In this document: in pieces, positions 6,028 through 6,672 of the stretch
Position numbering within the stretch: position 1 is the first letter of the stretch
Layout of the letters: every line of letters begins with the position of its first letter
Assembly (NCBI GenBank): GCA_050247075.1
Contig: JBFWUW010000142.1
Span: 1 to 6,672 of the forward strand
Source: JBFWUW01 sp050247075
GTDB lineage: Bacteria; Planctomycetota; Planctomycetia; Pirellulales; JBFWUW01
DNA length: 6,672 bases
Direction: 5' to 3'
Program-made: the position numbers and the translations under genes
Notes under the pieces: model-generated
What the model saw: only the letters and a program-made list of their open reading frames with translations
Told to the model about the DNA's origin: nothing
The model's database searches: none

Positions 6028-6438
6028 ATGAGCCGTTTCCTTCCGTTCCGCCTGCTGAGTGCCCCCTTGAAGCAAGTCATCGCCATCGTCAAGCCATACC
6101 TGGCCGAGAAAGTTCTGGACGAACTGCGCCTGGCGCCTCTGGAAGCCTGCACGGTGCGCGAGGTGCAAGGCTATGGCCGCCAGAAGAGCTACCTGGACCA
6201 GTACGTGGGCAGCGAGTACTCGCAAGCCTTTCTGCCCAAGGTCGAGATCACGCTGTGGGTCGACGACGCCCGCGTCGATGAAATCCTCCGCCGCGTGGTC
6301 GAAGCTGCCCGCACCGGCCGCATGGGTGACGGCAAAGTCTTCGTCCTGCCCGCCGGCGACGAGGAAACGGCGATCGAGATAGGAGAAAAGGAAGGAGGAG
6401 GAAAGGATGAAGGCGGAAGGCGGAAGGCGGAAGAATGA
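6028..6438 (+). CDS. P-II family nitrogen-regulator-like signalling protein with altered C-terminus
   Basis: P-II proteins are trimers that read ATP/ADP and 2-oxoglutarate and control nitrogen uptake and assimilation by binding partners through a flexible T-loop. Counting from the TTG at 6067, the canonical residue positions fall exactly in place without gaps: GYGRQK (35-40, with R38 and Q39), GSEY with Y51, FLPKV with K58, and the B-loop TGRMGDGK (83-90) with K90. From the ATG at 6028 the protein is 136 aa with 13 extra N-terminal residues (SRFLPFRLLSAP); from the TTG it is 123 aa. Neither start has a strong ribosome site (GGCGG, 6 bases before the ATG), so the start is unsettled. The C-loop lacks the paired arginines that contact ATP phosphates in GlnB (R101, R103): no arginine occurs between R85 and R118. 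A Gly/Glu/Lys/Arg tail of about 17 residues is encoded by a purine-rich repeat. The stop overlaps the next start (ATGA). No amtB or glnA gene is visible nearby. Confidence 0.85.
   Translation: MSRFLPFRLLSAPLKQVIAIVKPYLAEKVLDELRLAPLEACTVREVQGYGRQKSYLDQYVGSEYSQAFLPKVEITLWVDDARVDEILRRVVEAARTGRMGDGKVFVLPAGDEETAIEIGEKEGGGKDEGGRRKAEE
6381..6407 (+). repeat. 27-base pure purine tract at the 3' end of the P-II gene
   Basis: Every base from 6381 to 6407 is A or G. With the heptamer array that follows, it forms a strongly purine-biased run through the gene's last 18 codons. It encodes most of the low-complexity EKEGGGKDE tail and also contains several GGAGG-like strings that could attract ribosomes ahead of the downstream gene. 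Such tracts can form triplex DNA, but mirror symmetry here is only partial. Confidence 0.5.
6410..6433 (+). repeat. Tandem heptanucleotide repeat (AAGGCGG) x3
   Basis: Three exact copies occupy 6410-6416, 6417-6423 and 6424-6430, followed by a partial AAG. Because 7 is not a multiple of 3, gain or loss of one unit would shift the frame of the P-II C-terminus and move its stop relative to the next gene's start at 6435. The last unit also supplies the GGCGG that is the best ribosome-site candidate for that gene. Confidence 0.75.
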
Positions 6439-6672
6439 GTGCCGAATTTAGTGATGGTCGCGTGCCGGCTGACTTGCGAATGCGGACGACACAGTTTGCT
6501 TTGCGGATCATTCGGTTGTTTGGCGCGTTGCCTTCATCGACGGAAGCACAGGTGTTGGGCAAGCAGTTGCTGCGCTGTGGCACCTCGGTCGGGGCACAGT
6601 ACCGCGAAGGGTGCCGCGCCAGGAGCGGGCCAGAATTTGTCAGCAAGCTTCAGTCGGCCCTTCAAGAAATCG
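6435..6672 (+). CDS. Four-helix-bundle protein, 23S rRNA-intervening-sequence family (partial, cut by window end)
   Basis: The first 79 residues are visible. The gene starts at ATG 6435, whose ATGA overlaps the P-II stop. The segments LRMRTTQFALRIIRLFGALP (14-33), LGKQLLRCGTSVGAQYRE (41-58) with CRARS after it (60-64), and FVSKLQSALQEI (68-79) match the first three helices of the four-helix-bundle family first noted as open frames inside 23S rRNA intervening sequences. Homologues are usually about 115-130 residues, so roughly one third is missing. The family includes the Avd accessory protein of diversity-generating retroelements, but most members stand alone and have unknown function. Overlap with the P-II gene implies co-translation. 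No rRNA sequence surrounds it here. GGCGG, 4 bases upstream of the ATG, is a plausible ribosome site. Confidence 0.88.
   Translation, partial: MSAEFSDGRVPADLRMRTTQFALRIIRLFGALPSSTEAQVLGKQLLRCGTSVGAQYREGCRARSGPEFVSKLQSALQEI

Overview
The window looks like chromosomal DNA of a planctomycete, most probably of the Pirellulales type. It is GC-rich. It encodes a PSD1/DUF1553 protein with a planctomycete cytochrome C domain, a family that is strongly expanded in Planctomycetota and related PVC bacteria. It also has long, repeat-laden intergenic stretches and a four-helix-bundle gene (23S rRNA-intervening-sequence family) of a kind common in that phylum. The taxonomic call is an inference from family content.

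Layout. Positions 1-312 are gene-free and hold several short hairpin-forming inverted repeats. On the minus strand, 313-1617 encodes a TolC-like outer-membrane efflux protein (434 aa, signal peptide, two OEP repeats). A gap of 203 bases with one small hairpin separates it from a large minus-strand gene (1821-4961, 1046 aa). That gene encodes an exported PSCyt1-DUF1549-DUF1553 protein with two CxxCH motifs and a jelly-roll-like middle section. Its start is better placed at 4961, behind a clear GAGGA site, than at the TTG that opens the longest frame (5042). A small hypothetical gene (82 aa, 5242-5490, plus strand) diverges from it.

Positions 5491-6027 carry no believable gene but are rich in dyads. 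The most striking is a 32-base inverted repeat (5646-5677 and 5750-5781, one mismatch) whose arms are built from a 9-base period, giving a 136-base MITE-like or structured-RNA-like element. After it, on the plus strand, come a P-II nitrogen-regulator-like gene (6028-6438) and, overlapping its stop codon as ATGA, the 5' part of a four-helix-bundle protein gene that runs off the window end.

How the genes relate. The TolC and PSD1 genes are co-directional, but the 203-base gap gives no strong case for an operon. Their usual companions (an RND or ABC pump with its adaptor, and a DUF1501 partner) are not in view. The P-II gene and the four-helix-bundle gene are translationally coupled by overlap. 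The junction is a purine tract plus three exact copies of a 7-base repeat that encode most of an unusual charged C-terminal tail on the P-II protein. That protein keeps the T-loop and B-loop landmarks (Y51, GDGK) but lacks the paired arginines of the canonical C-loop. I see no evidence of a complete undescribed system. The items most worth following up are the 9-periodic inverted repeat and the P-II/four-helix-bundle junction.
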